A stretch of DNA of 64,000 nucleotides from Chlamydoabsidia padenii (GCA_025330725.1 JAIWND010000008.1:682001-746000), one strand, 5' to 3'. Shown: positions 10,814-23,340, counted from the first letter of the stretch. The notes: generated by a model not told the origin, from the letters alone. Numbers and translations are program-made.

Positions 10814-13695
10814 TTAAGCACATTGTACCGTAAGCTGTTGTTGTTCTTGTTGCCGAGAAGTAGGTGAAGTAGAGGATGGTCGATGAGTTGATGGCTGGGC
10901 ACGCACAGGGATTTGGGATGCTTTAGATCGAGGAGGAGGAGGAGGAGGAGAAGTAGTGGGTGGAGAAGAAGGTTCTAGTCGTTGTTGATCGTCCTCAGCC
11001 TGTCTACCAGATGGTGATCTTCTATTGTCTTGATCTAGGTTGGTTTTTACGGATATGTTATTGATGCTCTTCTTGTTTTTGATAAGTGTGCTTTTCGTTC
11101 GAGAGACCGGATATGATTTTGATTTGTATTGTTGTGGTATGATTGGTGTTTGTTGCTGCTGCTGCTGTATTGGTATAGATTGACTGCTGAGTCTCTTTTT
11201 GGCATCAAAGAGTTTCTTGGGCCTTGTTGATAAGGATGGTTGCATTCGCCTTGCTGTGGAAGTAGATGGAATAGGTTGTGGTGAATCAGTGGTATTGAGT
11301 ATGCTGGTATTATTGTTGGTAGGTGATGAGCGTCGTTTTAATGCCCCACTACTATTTCGTCGGTTTTGGGGTTGAATATCATTAAAAGGCGGCATATCTT
11401 GAGTTGGTGATTCAGAGAGTGGTACAGTCGACGTCTTTGATTTCTTTGTGGTGTTAGTTGTAATGCTGACAGAATGTGTGCTTGCATACAGTGAATTAGG
11501 CCGAGATTTACTTCGTACAGGTCGATCGTGATTAGGTTCGGTGTTTAGAAATCCAAAGAAGGTCTGGTTGGCTGTTCTATCCGCAATTTCGTCCCTTAGT
11601 ATATCCAGGTAGCGCCGATTTCCAACCAAAAAGTGTTTTTCAGAGATCCATTCGAGTTCTTGTACGGCTTTAATGAGGAGATCGTCTAGTTGCAGTAAAG
11701 TAGGGAAGCACGTTTTTCGCCATCGTTCTTCTTCCAACAGTTGGAAAGATGCTTGGAAGAGTCGTTTAGGATCGGACGCTGCGGTTTCAAAGTTGATCAT
11801 TTTCTACATAAAAAGAGAATATGGTCAAGCTACATACAACAAGATAGTATTAATATTTGCTTACCTGGATCAATTCCTTTCTTTCCTTCATGATTTTGGC
11901 CACATCCTGACTTGCTGTTCGTATATATTTCAAGTACTCCATATGTTTATCCATGATCGCACGCACAGCATCCATGGTATTTGCTATCATTTAAAAAAAA
12001 AAAGGGGGGGGGGAATGTTAATAAAAGAGTTGATGGTGATTGAATCATCATACATACCTTCCCGGTAAAGAGCAGCCAAAAATTCGTCCCGTTCATCTTG
12101 TGTTAACAAACAGTCATCCCAAAGTTGTTCCAATTCTTTGCGGATCTAATGATATCAAAAAGAAAGAAAAAAAGGATAATAAGTTTCGAGAATTCAAGTG
12201 CTGGAGTCTACATTATATAACTTACAGTGTCAATATATTCATCTGTCATCGTCTGCACAATAGTTTTCATTGCATCAAAGTTGGTTTGAAGCTATAAATA
12301 ATAAAGGGACGAGTTAGTAAAAGAAGAAACAAATACTGTTGTTGTTGTTGTTGTTTTCTTACCTTGATCAAATTGTCCCCATGCAAAGAATGATAAATCG
12401 TGCAACGTTTTTCAGCCGGTACATTCAATTCTTCCCACAATGTTTGAATACTGTTGACATAATGATTAAAGTCGGCAAGTCGAATGTTGTACAATGTGGA
12501 GAGATCATGTGCTTTTGCTTGTAAAACCGTCATAAGATCATTCCGCAAAGATAATGGATAAGGTAAAGGGTGACGGTAGTACAAAAAGACAGGATCGGTG
12601 GTGGTGTGTTGTTGATCAATGATTGATGGAGGAGGTTGATTCATGTCAAAGGCGTGATCCGGTGTAATAGTGACAGTGTCGCATAAATTGTGTAAGGCAA
12701 TGTCGATTGGATCGTCAACATTAATGGGTTCATCGAGAATAGACCAATAATAGTGAATAGTATGGACAAGTTGTTCAAATCGGAATTTGTTTGTTGTCTA
12801 TCAAAAGTGTTTGAGGTAAGTTGTTGTTATTATTGTTTTTATTTCTTTTTCTGGATAAAGTACCTGTTTCTGAGCAAGATCACGCATAGTACAGCTAATC
12901 TGATTGTATACAAAATGAAAAAGTTAGTTAGTAACATTGTATATATAACTTTTTTTATACTTACGTACTTTCTGTACAGTCCCCCAACATAGATCATCAT
13001 CGTAATTTTTATGTAAATCCACAGGAGGAGTCAAATCAAGATCATGACATAAAGATTTGATTGTTGATAACCATTCTTTAACGTGTGCTTTTCTTTGTCG
13101 GATTTCCTATGATACAGTAAATGGACATGATCATGTTAAATATCATATAAACTTGCATACAATATCATTTCCTTACATTAGCCAATCTATTGTTCAGTAT
13201 TGTCAGTGCCTTTTGTCGTTCCATTGTAGGAGTCATTACACAAAGAGTCGCATAGAATTCCCAGTCCTGATAACCATCGATTCCAATCATACTTTCATTC
13301 ATTATGTTGGAGGTAAGTAAACTGTCCAAAGATATACCGAGTATTTGACACCCACATTCGATGCTTGCCTATATAATATATTAAAAGAGTTGATTTATTA
13401 TGATACTTTTATATCTTTGTTTCTCTTTTGCCATTACCATGATATCTTCAATATTTGCTACCAAGACTTGTTTTCGCCATTCTTCATATTCAAGTACCTT
13501 GTCAAGTTCAAGCATGACATGCTACATATCATAAGAAAGAAATACCCTACTAGTTAGATGGTCACAATCCTTGCTACTGAATGTTTATACTATGATTACC
13601 TTTAGCTTGTCCCCAATGGTGATAGAATCGGCGCAAGTTCCCAGGCAGGACCAAAGAGTTTCAAGTCTGGATACTTTCAGTTGTAAGTGTTCCAT
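10814..13695 (-). CDS. ASE1: Anaphase-spindle bundling protein Ase1/PRC1/MAP65
   Basis: Ten exons (complement of 10814..11803, 11865..11983, 12058..12145, 12226..12291, 12363..12797, 12864..12899, 12969..13106, 13177..13368, 13438..13521, 13600..13695) give 747 aa, all junctions in phase. Start MEHLQLKVSRLETLW follows an in-frame TAA. The conserved MAP65 spectrin-like region contains IRKELEQLWDDCLLTQ and, near residue 420, FETAASDPKRLFQ and HFLVGNRRYLDIL, matching the PRC1 block FE..ASDP.R. The last 250 residues are basic, Ser/Pro-rich and disordered, like the regulatory tails of this family. Ase1/PRC1 crosslinks antiparallel microtubules in the spindle midzone and supports cytokinesis. A full copy of the recurring motif (13906-13919) is 211 nt upstream of the ATG. 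Cell-cycle control through it is inference. Confidence 0.92.
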
Positions 13696-13905
13696 TAACC
13701 AATGAATTGACGTAAATATAACAATAAGAAGATATATGTATAATTAATAAAGATATATGTTCGTGTTAAAGTATAGTTGTAAAAGGTGGATGGGAATGGT
13801 GTATATATCGGGAATATGACGATGGAGAAATAGTAGAAAGAAAAAGAGAATAGGGACCCGCTGGTTTAAAAAAAAAAAAAAAATAACGATTTCATTTATT
13901 TTAAC

Positions 13906-13919
13906 TTTCAAATCCCGCC
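13906..13919 (-). promoter_or_regulatory. Full recurring motif in ASE1 promoter
   Basis: GGCGGGATTTGAAA on the gene strand, 211 nt upstream of the ASE1 ATG. It joins an E2F/CDE-like GGCGGGA to a CHR-like TTTGAA. Confidence 0.55.
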
Positions 13920-14634
13920 AATCAAAGGTGTGTGTCTGGAAATCCTATTGCCCCTTTTTCACGCCCTCACTCCCTTTTGGCAACTCTTTGATGGATTTGA
14001 ATGATGAGTGACCCCGTTTACTTCTTTCTTGTAGATGATGATTTATAAGCTGTTTTTCTCTCACACTCTCCTTTTGTTCTTCCCCTACACAAACTGACCA
14101 AAAAAGGGGGGGGAAGATGGAAAAAGCATTGCATTGTCGTACTCCCATACCATTTGACTTTAGGATCCACAAGCATGAATTTGTTCAATCTCGTATATTC
14201 CTTTTCTTTTTAATGTAGCGATGGGCTATCATCGTTTTATTTATTTGTTTTTCTGCAGATCCCTGAATGGTAAGGGGATATCAAAGACGAAACACCATAT
14301 AGACATTTATCATCATGGCTTCAAGGGCATGCATAGTTGAGCTAAAATTAAGTTTTGTCGAACGACTGACTTGATCCAAAAATACAATATTCAAATTCCG
14401 AATTGTCTCAACCTCTTCGATGGATTTTTCCCTTCCCTCCCTCTTTTTTATTATTCACCATTAGCAACTTGGACATCATCTCTAGGCTCTTTGAAGAGAT
14501 AGGATTACAATGATAAAGCAAGTTTGGACAACAAGATTAACTTGAAGAAAACTTTACTGGTCCTTCCACTTTGTGATCAAGAACATGGAGGCGAATTCAA
14601 TAACACAGGTAAAATAAGTTTTTAACTCATTTCT

Positions 14635-14637
<3 letters not shown>

Positions 14638-14694
<57 letters not shown>
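14638..14694 (+). repeat. Poly-T tract (about 57 nt)
   Basis: An uninterrupted T run sits in intergenic DNA, the longest homopolymer in the window. It may be a reverse-oriented poly(A) tail of an old retrotransposed sequence or simple slippage. The length in the living genome may differ because such tracts assemble poorly. Confidence 0.85.
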
Positions 14695-14697
<3 letters not shown>

Positions 14698-15460
14698 AAT
14701 CTACAAGTAGGAATACTATTGTATCAACAACAAAACGACATGAAGCAATCAAGATACATGAAGCAAATGATTTAGTGACCCTTTTGCTTTGGTTACATTA
14801 ATCTATCCGACTCGATGCTATTGGGTTGGATAAAATGAACAAGATCAACTATGTAAACTAAGGGAACGTGCTTCAATTGGATCTACACACACTTATTCGG
14901 GTCACTGCCGAAAATTTGGGGGGGGGGTATTATTTGCTAATGGTGGTGGGTATTTACAATTTAGTTTTAATATAATACTTTGTTTTGATGATGTGACAAT
15001 AAATAAATAAAACACTGTTATGATGCATATATTTGCCTAACAAAGTGTATTATATGATATGTATTTGTTGATTGGAATGGAGGGGTGGTCATGGGTGATC
15101 GAATAATAATGTACTGGCTATGGGCGCATGAATTGGGTCTCAATATTGTCAAACAGCGACAGTATGACCCATATAGTTCAGTGCAATACTAATTCTTTGA
15201 TCAAGGCACTATGTATATCATATATATAAAAAGTCAGATAAAGATAAACAATCATTTTATTACTTGTGTTTTCATATTGTTAAAGTAGAAGGGAAATAAA
15301 ATAATAATAAAAAAAAAGTAGGAAGGGAAAGATAATATAATAGGTAGATGGAAGGTGTATGATATGTGTATGAGAGGGGGAAGGGACGGTGCAAGAAAAG
15401 GGGGGAATGTATATAACACAACTATCAAGTAGGGATAACAATAGGTAGGAGAAGGTAAGT

Positions 15461-18400
15461 TTATACCAACACACGAAGACCAGAAGCTTGGGAGCCAATT
15501 TGAGCCAGATCACAAACAGTACATAGTTTGCCCGCCAATTCAGATTTGTACGAAGCTTCACAGAATGGACAGGTAGCCTTGGGCGATCCTTTATAAATTG
15601 GTTCATAAGTAATACAGCACATTACAAATGGATTGTATTGATCGTAAGCCAGTTCCGTTTCATCACCCATGTTTTGTTCGCATGCAGCTTGAATTTTTCG
15701 TGTCTAAGTAAAAAGTAAAATGGTTCAGTTACTAATACATTCCTTTTTTCTTCTTCTTTTTGTCATTACCTCTTCAGCAATGGCAGCCGCTGGAGCCAGT
15801 TCAAGCAAACGCCGGGCAAACTGGGACGCTGTACTAAAGTTTCTGAATCTGAATGCCTGCTTGGTCGCCTGTCGGAGAGCCACCTGTAAATGTGCTGATT
15901 GTAGTTGACAGTGTGTAAAGTAGGCCGCCAATTCCAATGCCCGCTTTTGTTGTTTTGGATCTGATGCAGCAGCGGCAGTGATTGATCGTCGTGCTTGTTC
16001 TAATGCCACACCGGTGATATATTCCCTACAAATGTCGATCAATAATCCCACTTCGTCCGCTTCCTTTTGGTCCGAGGCCACAGTGAATAAGGCGGCATGT
16101 AATACTGTCTTGAATTGGACAGAAATGGCAGCAAGTCGTCCAGAAGAGAAGAGTCGATAGCCAACTTGGAGCATACGGCTGAGATTGTCGACGTTGTATA
16201 ATGCTGGAGGTAAACTGGTTCGAATAGTCGATTCGTTGGGTTGGCGTCGTAGGTGGAATTGGAGTGGTGGATTGGAAGCCATTGGTGACAGATAGGCACG
16301 GGAAGATTCATAGATAGATAAAAAGTGGTTCTTGAGCGGTTCAAAGTTGACAATACCAGCTTGGCGATTTAGGGTCTAAACAAATACAAGTGAGTAAAAG
16401 AGGGCTATCGTTTTTTTTTGTTTTTGTTTTTGTTTTTTTTTTTCGAGGTTACCTGCATGGCAGATTCGAATGAACCTGTAGCAATATGATCGGCTGCCAG
16501 AGGAGAGTTTTGAATCCATTGAGCACTTTCGCTAGTTCCAAAAGTGGGAGGTACAAAGTCAGCCGATTCTTTTGCAGCGGCACGACTAATTTCAGCATCA
16601 ATATCCCCTTTGATATCATCATCGTCGAGACCCCATCCACCACCTTCTTCGTCACCATCAATATCCAAGGGCTCTTGATCGCCAGCGTCAAATAGATCAT
16701 CGTCAATGTTGTTGTTTTTGCTCCTACCACCAGCCAGATCAAGTACATCATCGTCAGCCCCCCATTCGCCATCAATGTCACCCATGTTATCAATGCTGTC
16801 ATCAAATTTGAATGTAGGACCAGTGGCAAGATTGTTCGATCCATCATCAACAGAATTGGTGAATGCAGTTTCAAAGTAACTTTTGGACACAGTTAGCAGA
16901 GGCCAGTTTGGATCTTCAAGTTGTGTGGTCACGGTAGGTCGAGGAATGGAAGGTTTTAAAGTCATCGAACCAAGGTTGATATCTTCTTCTGTCTTTCCAG
17001 CAGCGGCAAGAATAGCTTGAGCACGTTCTGTGAGACCATTGGCTTTGGCAGTCATGTAAGCAAGAGGCACTATATCAAGTAAGAAAAAAAAAAGTTATTA
17101 GTATGTGTGCAATTATTCAATAGATGCTGATCTGAGTGTACTTGCATTGGTTTACATCTTGAAGTAGTCGGATTCGTTCTTCGGTGTCACCAAGATAAAG
17201 AGCATTTTGGAAGCGAGACATAGGATCACCACGAAGTTCAGCAATCTTCATCATTTGACGAAGGTTGGTTTCATTCCCTGTTGATAAGTACATGAAGGAG
17301 AGACGATCATAGTTTTGAGTTCGTTGATAAGCCAATTCCACAATCTAAAAAAAGGATTATGAAGAAACGTTAATAGGTGATTACATTCATTATTTGGACT
17401 TTTTCAGTAACCTACCTTGTAGTTCCCTTGACGCAAGGCTTCAGCACTGAGTTTCATCCAGCAGTCAGTCTTGTCCATAGATTTGGCAGTTTCTAGAGCA
17501 ATGTCCAAGTTACCGCATTCCAAAGCAAGTTCAAATCGCGTTTTTTCATCACGAACAAAATGTAAAGCAATCTATAGAGAGTAATAGGTCAGGACATACG
17601 CTTGACTTTGTTTCCTTCTTCTTCATTGCTCACCCACATCTACTTACCTCTGGATAGCCCTTCTTTTGCAAGTATGCGATAATGGATTGACCCACCAGGT
17701 TAGAATTGCGGATGATATGAAGTACTTCTTCATATTGACGTTTGATAAGAGCCAGCTTGAATCGATATTCGGTAGGATCAATGGTGATAGAGCGAGCCTT
17801 GCCACCCCGATCCAAAATATACAGAGTTTTACCCTTGATACGAGTCAAATATACAGGTTGATCCAAGGTACGAATAATGCCACTGTCACTAAAAGAAGAA
17901 GAAGGGATGTTAATTATCCCATCATACACTATCGTCCATGATTTCCGTTTTTATATTAGACTTACCCTTGAGGCAACGCATACTTAATATGATTGAGTGT
18001 GCAGTATAAAAAGACACCAGAATCATCCCAAGTACCGCTCTTGATGCGGATAGTTTCGTGAATTTGGCATATCTGTTTCAAATCCTTGTCGGCAAGAGTG
18101 ATGGCTGAAATAAATAAAAGGAATTATGAGTCAGATGGGGTTTCCAGAGAATGGTATTATAAGATAGTTTTCAACTTACTATGTTTACTTAACAAGGCGA
18201 CCATATTTTGATCATTGGACCATACAACATACTTGACAGTAGCCACAGGGAGTTCAGCCAGCACCCGACGTTGCTGAAGGTCAAACAAGATCACCGAAGT
18301 TGGAGTGGCCATAATTAAGCTACCAGTACCGGCATAAAAGATTTCGTTTACAGGAACAGGTGTCTTGAAGGACTTGGTGATAGTGTTAGTAAGATCATGG

Positions 18401-20144
18401 ATTTGAATTTGTTGATTGACCTTGTCCAATACAGCAAACCGATTACGGGCGATAAAGAGAGCAGAGTGGCCGGTACCACGTTTAGATTCATCCATAGGTT
18501 CTTTCAAAGATCCAGACAAGTTTTTGGGAAGATGGTATAGCTCATAAATGCCACCTTCATGAGGCTATTAATATAAAGATTAGAAGAGTTAGTATGTTTA
18601 TATAGTGCTATATCTTTTTGTGGTGGAAGGAGCACTTACGGAGGTAATCAACACAGCACGCTCCGCAGGATTGTAAGACAAGGTTCGAGGTTGAATATAT
18701 TGAGAGCCCAATTTACGCGCACTGAGTACTTCTTGGTCGGCGGTACTTCCAAAATCATGGACATGGACGATTTTGTCCTTGACGTAATACAGTTGATTTT
18801 GGTGGACCTGGAAGGCGGGACGTTCACGTTCGAGCTTGAAGACGATCAAACCACTATCGTGACCTAAGTATATAATAATAGTAAAATAAAAGAAATGAGT
18901 GAATGAGGAAGGATGGTTCATTATTTATACAACTAATTTCCCTATTACCTGCAGCAAAAAGATTCAACTCTGGATGAGCAGTCAGTACCCAAAAGCGATC
19001 ATGATCCCGTCGGAATGTTGCTACCGCTGTTCGTTTTGTCATATCCCATACCCGAATGGATTTATCTTCACCATCAGATAAGATCAGTTCTTGCCGAGGA
19101 TGGAAAATAGCACTTGAGACATTGTTAAAGTGACCACGGCAGCTATCCACTTCCCATGCCTTGGAGTCTATAAACAAATCAAAAGACAAGCATGTGTTAG
19201 TATCTAATCACTTTGTACCATTTCCCCCCCCCCCTCCTCCTCCTCCTCCTCCTCCTCCTACTTGCCATTCATTCTCCAGAGTTTGACTTGTCGATCATCA
19301 CCAGAAGACACGATTAAAGGAAGAGTAGGATGGAAGGACACCCAATTGACACCATGATCATGACCCTCCAATACATATTTCACCATCACATCAGTAGATC
19401 CAAACAAGTCCGCCTGAGTGTTTTGTCGAGCAAAAGGATCTTCAAAAGACATGGCTGAAGGAGCTTGGTTTTTCTTGACAAGACCACTGATATCCCATAC
19501 CCGCACAGTTTGGTCCATAGAAGCAGATACAACAAGGTCATTCTTGGGATGGAATTGAGCACACATAACATAATGATTGTGTCCGGTGAGAATGGCGATA
19601 CAGGTGCGAGATTGCCAATTCCAGATACGAATAGTTTGATCGTCGGATGCTGAGATAATCCAAGGGTATTCATGGTGGAAGAATACGGTACGGACATAGT
19701 CGAGATGACCATTCAGAGTGAAGAGACATCGACGGGTTTTATGGTTCCATACTTTAATCTTGTAGTCGTCACCACCAGAGACAAAGAGAGGTTGAGTTGG
19801 GTGGAAGGAGATACCACGGACAGGTCCTATTATATTATTATAATAATAACAATGTTAGTCCTTTTATACTTGTATCATGTATTACGAATATCAGTTGTTA
19901 CTTACCGTCGTGTTCATCAAAGCGTTCCAATAGGGTACCCATACGATAATCCCATAGTTGCACGCAGCCATTATGTAAAGAGGCTAGAATCCATGGTCGT
20001 TTTGGGTGGAAAGCAATACCTTTAACACGATTACTTTTAGATTCAAACTAAATGTGATACGACCCGTTAAATGTTAGTAAGTATAACAAAAAAAGATCTT
20101 TTCTTTTTCTTTTATTTGGTGGTTACCTTTGTGAGCATCTGCAT
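15461..20144 (-). CDS. COP1: Coatomer subunit alpha (alpha-COP)
   Basis: Thirteen exons (complement of 15461..15703, 15770..16375, 16453..17069, 17146..17344, 17416..17571, 17648..17888, 17966..18104, 18180..18564, 18640..18863, 18949..19167, 19266..19826, 19906..20047, 20127..20144) give 1249 aa; human alpha-COP is 1224. The start MQMLTK parallels MKMLTK of yeast. Six N-terminal WD40 repeats are visible (QLWDYR, KVWNHK, RIWNWQ, RVWDIS, KLWRMN, RVWDMT), followed by the second propeller with [13 protein letters not shown], an alpha-solenoid (GNLDIALE), an acidic linker and the C-terminal domain with RRLLELAP and a Cys-rich end (CPFC, CTVCD). It is the scaffold of COPI vesicles that retrieves dilysine cargo from Golgi to ER. 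Two of its introns only work with GC donors (see those entries). Confidence 0.95.
17070..17145 (-). other. Probable GC-AG intron in alpha-COP
   Basis: The donor reads T|GCAAGT at 17146/17145 and the acceptor ATAG ends at 17070. Using GC keeps the frame and gives ...[17 protein letters not shown], which follows alpha-COP of other species. The only nearby GT (GCAA|GTACAC) would shift the frame. Confidence 0.8.
19168..19265 (-). other. Probable GC-AG intron in alpha-COP with G-rich 5' part
   Basis: The donor G|GCAAGT at 19266/19265 joins RMN to [13 protein letters not shown], the strictly conserved alpha-COP sequence. The alternative GT two codons later puts the next exon out of frame. On the coding strand the donor is followed by about eight AGG repeats and a run of about 10 G. 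Confidence 0.82.
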
Positions 20145-21240
20145 CTTGTTTGACGTTTATAGACCTACCCAAAGAAAATAAAAAGAGAGTTATATAGTTA
20201 GTTCCCTGATGCATAATTGTATGATAAGTTTATTGGTGATAGAATGAGGGGGGAGAAGAGAAGTTGCAGTAAAAAAGAAAAGTCCATCAGGTCAATGGAC
20301 GAGTTTTATACAGTACCTTTTTAATCGATTCCAAAGTCGGGAAATAGAGATGAAGGGGAGATTTGGTGAAGGGAGTTTAAAAGAATGATTAGGAATAGGA
20401 TGAAGGTTGTCAAAAGAAGGGACACGTAAAAAGTATATTGTAAAAGTCAAGTTACAAGATGAGAAAAGAAAAGGAAGGAAAACAAAAAAAACTCAGAATC
20501 ATACATTTCAACGTGTCGTATCGGGATTTGAATAAATTGAAAAACCGTATTTGGAAGAAAGAACTACTATGGTTTCTGTGATCAACCAAGGATGCCTGTA
20601 TATCAATATCCTTCATTCAAAAGATCAATTCTATATATAAAAAGTAACTACAATTGTTATTAGATATCTTTTAATAGAATAAATATAGACACTATCATAG
20701 GGTGTATTGATCATGAGGATGATGGTTAGATTTTATTAAAGGACCAAGTGAGGAAGAGGAGTATCACAGGAAGAATTTGGAAGGAAAAGTTAGTGATAAC
20801 ATGCTTCTGTAGTTCGGGGGAAGCCTGTTTGTATATACTCGTGTATCATGTGGGAAAAGATATGATAGTTGACCGCTGCATAACACGTAAGGCATGCAAC
20901 ATGTCAAACTTGAAAAGCTTCCTATTGGATCAATTATTTAAGCTGTTGGGAAAAAAAAAAAAAAGTTCGACAGGAAAAAGGGCGTGTGTGAACCGATTGG
21001 ATAAGAAGTACTCCAAAGGAGTGAGGTGTTTTTTTCCTTTTTGGATCATCCTGCACAGTGTCTGGCGGAAGACAAATAAAAGGGCATTTTTTTATTCCAT
21101 TTTATCCTCTCTCTTTCCCTTTCATTTTTTTTTTTTTCAACCACTTTCCCTGTCTTTCTTGTTTAATTCTTTATTCTTATACATATTATCCCCCCTCCCT
21201 TTTATAAAAGTACATTACACACCTTACAACAACCATTAAA
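20145..21240. other. Divergent promoter region
   Basis: This region lies between alpha-COP (leftward) and the next gene (rightward). It contains a recurring-motif copy at 20521-20532 (TCGGGATTTGAA), 377 nt from the alpha-COP ATG. A strongly pyrimidine-rich stretch (about 21100-21200) lies before the start at 21241. No gene was seen. Confidence 0.6.
20521..20532 (+). promoter_or_regulatory. Recurring motif copy in alpha-COP divergent promoter
   Basis: TCGGGATTTGAA, 377 nt from the alpha-COP ATG and about 710 nt from the rightward gene. Confidence 0.5.
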
Positions 21241-23212
21241 ATGGCGGAATCATTACAAGCATCTTCAAGAACAGATTCTAGTGATGAAACACAACAACCA
21301 GAAACCAAAAAACAACGGCGGACCTCTGTTTCTACAGCACCATCCCCTCCAAAGACACCACCTCAAGAAACTGAAAAAGTACCAAGACTTATCTCTCAAG
21401 GCGAATTTGAATCGGATCACCACTTTTATCCTCGTGTATTGAATGCGCAAATTCATCCTTTGGTCCAATCCTTCTTCTCTCTGGGCAATGATAGAATTAT
21501 TGCTCGATATACCCATTTGAATCCTCAAGTCAAGCCGGATTATCTCAAAAAGTTATTATCATATCAACCAACTCACTTTCAATGGGCTGGTAAGTACATT
21601 ATAAGATGTCATATTTTTATTCCCACTAACATAAAAATTTGCTCCCATTTTTATTACTTTTTATAGGCTCAGATCTTTTTAACGTGACAACAGCATCTGG
21701 TCAACGGCAAATGATTGTAATTGAAACCAACTCGTGTCCCTCTGGTCAAAAATCCATGCCTCTTTTATCAGAAACTGATGAACATAATGAACAAGGTGGC
21801 TATCGATTGGTAATTGAATCAGCATTCCAAGAACAATTATCAAAAGCGGATCGATCATTAGGTGGACTAGCGGTGATTTACGACAAGAATCTTATGGAAT
21901 CCTCTGGTTATGCTTCGGTATTGGCTGATGTCTCTCAAGAGGACGTTTGGTTAGTAGAATGGAACAACGATGATCCTGATCCGAATGTAAAATGGGTGGA
22001 TCGTGTGCTTTACGTACGAGACTTGGTGGATAAAGAATGGCATCCTATTCGTGCATGCTTCCGGTATCTGACTCAAAAGCCTTGGAACCGGTTTCCTCTT
22101 CGCACCAAGACAATCGTCATGAATGAAATCATTAGCTGCTTGGCGGGTGGTAGGAACAAAATGATGGCGGCCCGTGCGTATGACTTTTATAACTCAGAAT
22201 TGGTCGACACTGGACTTAATATTCGTACACCAGAAACGATCAACAATGTCACTCTAGGCGAAATCTCTCTTTGGATCCAATCAATGGGTGGACATGCTGT
22301 ATTAAAAGTACCCTATAGTAATGCAGGCAAGTGGTACAACTTTAAAAAGTACAAAGACACAAAGTAAACTTTATACTCATTTTACTTTTATTATCAAAAA
22401 AAAAAAAAAAAAAAAAAAATAGGTCAAGGCGTGTATACTATCACAAACGAAGATGAACTGAACAACTTTTTGAAACAGGACCACCATTATGACAAGGTAA
22501 ATATAAACAGTATCCAAAATAGTAAAGACTATAGTCTCATCTATTTTATTCTACCCACTAGTTTATCGTCCAATCATTGGTGGGTAATGCTTCGTGGTCT
22601 AGTGTAACAAGAAGTGGCAAATTCTATCATGTTGGTACAATCCCTAACAAGAAAAGCAATACATTTGTTAGTGACCTTCGTATGATGGTGACAGGTAAGA
22701 AACAAGAATGTTTTTTATCGGCATGATTATACTAACAATATTATATAGGGAGCTCACAAGGATTCCGACCCATATGCATTTACGGACGAAAGGCACGTCT
22801 CCCATTAACTGGCGATTTGGATCCTCATGGTAAATAAATGGTGATGACAAGGGCTAATCTGTTACTTTTAATCTCGCGTATACAAACTCTTTTTTCTTTT
22901 TTTTTTTCTTCTTCTTTAGCCAATACCTGGGATATGCTTGGAACAAATCTTTCTGTCAAATTACCCGATGGTGGCTGGACTACTGACACTTCGAGACTGA
23001 TACTGATGGATCGGAAAGACTTTAATCAACTGGGTTTGGGGATTGATGACTTGATTGACGCCTACATTCAAACTGTTTTGGCGGTGATAGCTATCGATCG
23101 AATGTCTATCCGCCTAATGGAAAACGGAACCTTTGATTATCAACTCTTCCAAAGCTTGAACCCCGATAACGCCCTACTGCATGAAATCAAGGAGGCCAAC
23201 GAAGACTTTTAG
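21241..23212 (+). CDS. Unrecognised 529-aa protein, ATP-grasp-like look
   Basis: Six exons (21241..21589, 21667..22326, 22423..22496, 22562..22694, 22749..22829, 22920..23212) give 529 aa. After a disordered, charged N-terminus (about 45 residues) the protein is globular and well conserved in style. Blocks include VIETNSCPSGQKSMP, WLVEWNNDDPDPNVKW, LKVPYSNAGQGVYTI (a glycine-containing loop after Lys, as in ATP-grasp enzymes), FIVQSLVGNASWSSVT, SDLRMMVTG, GFRPICIYGRKARLPL and a C-terminal helix region. I think of an ATP-grasp-type ligase or kinase fold from the K..YSNAGQG loop and late R and D/N residues, but this is inference, and I cannot name substrate or family. Intron 2 (22327-22422) needs a GC donor. 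No signal peptide or membrane segment is seen, so it is probably cytosolic. Confidence 0.8.
22327..22422 (+). other. Probable GC-AG intron
   Basis: The exon ends GCAG before GCAAGT, and the acceptor TAG ends at 22422 after a long A-run. Only the GC donor gives a continuous ...YSNAG-QGVYTITNEDEL. The GT four bases later (GCAA|GTGGTA) and the GT at 22364 both break the frame. Confidence 0.78.
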
Positions 23213-23340
23213 TTTGGGTAAACTTACATTGGAGATATACTCTTTTGGTGGTAAATGATTATATGCTATCTTTTTAAAAAATAAACTATTTAATCGCTAT
23301 CAAATGTCGGTATCGTATCAGATGATAACTTGTTATCTTT

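Larger units (their letters stand above)
13696..15460. other. Intergenic region, no gene seen
   Basis: About 1.8 kb lies between the Ase1 promoter and the alpha-COP 3' end. It contains the motif at 13906-13919, a long T run, a G8 run near 14919 and AT-rich sequence. Open frames are short and lack recognisable features. Confidence 0.55.

Noticed and set aside
14586..14740. Mini-gene ATGGAGGCG... with a possible intron around the poly-T run
   Set aside because: The spliced product would be only about 18 residues; splice-like ends around a T tract are expected by chance.
20748..21239. 163-codon open frame directly before the gene at 21241
   Set aside because: It is mostly a phenylalanine/serine/leucine run from the pyrimidine-rich leader of the next gene.
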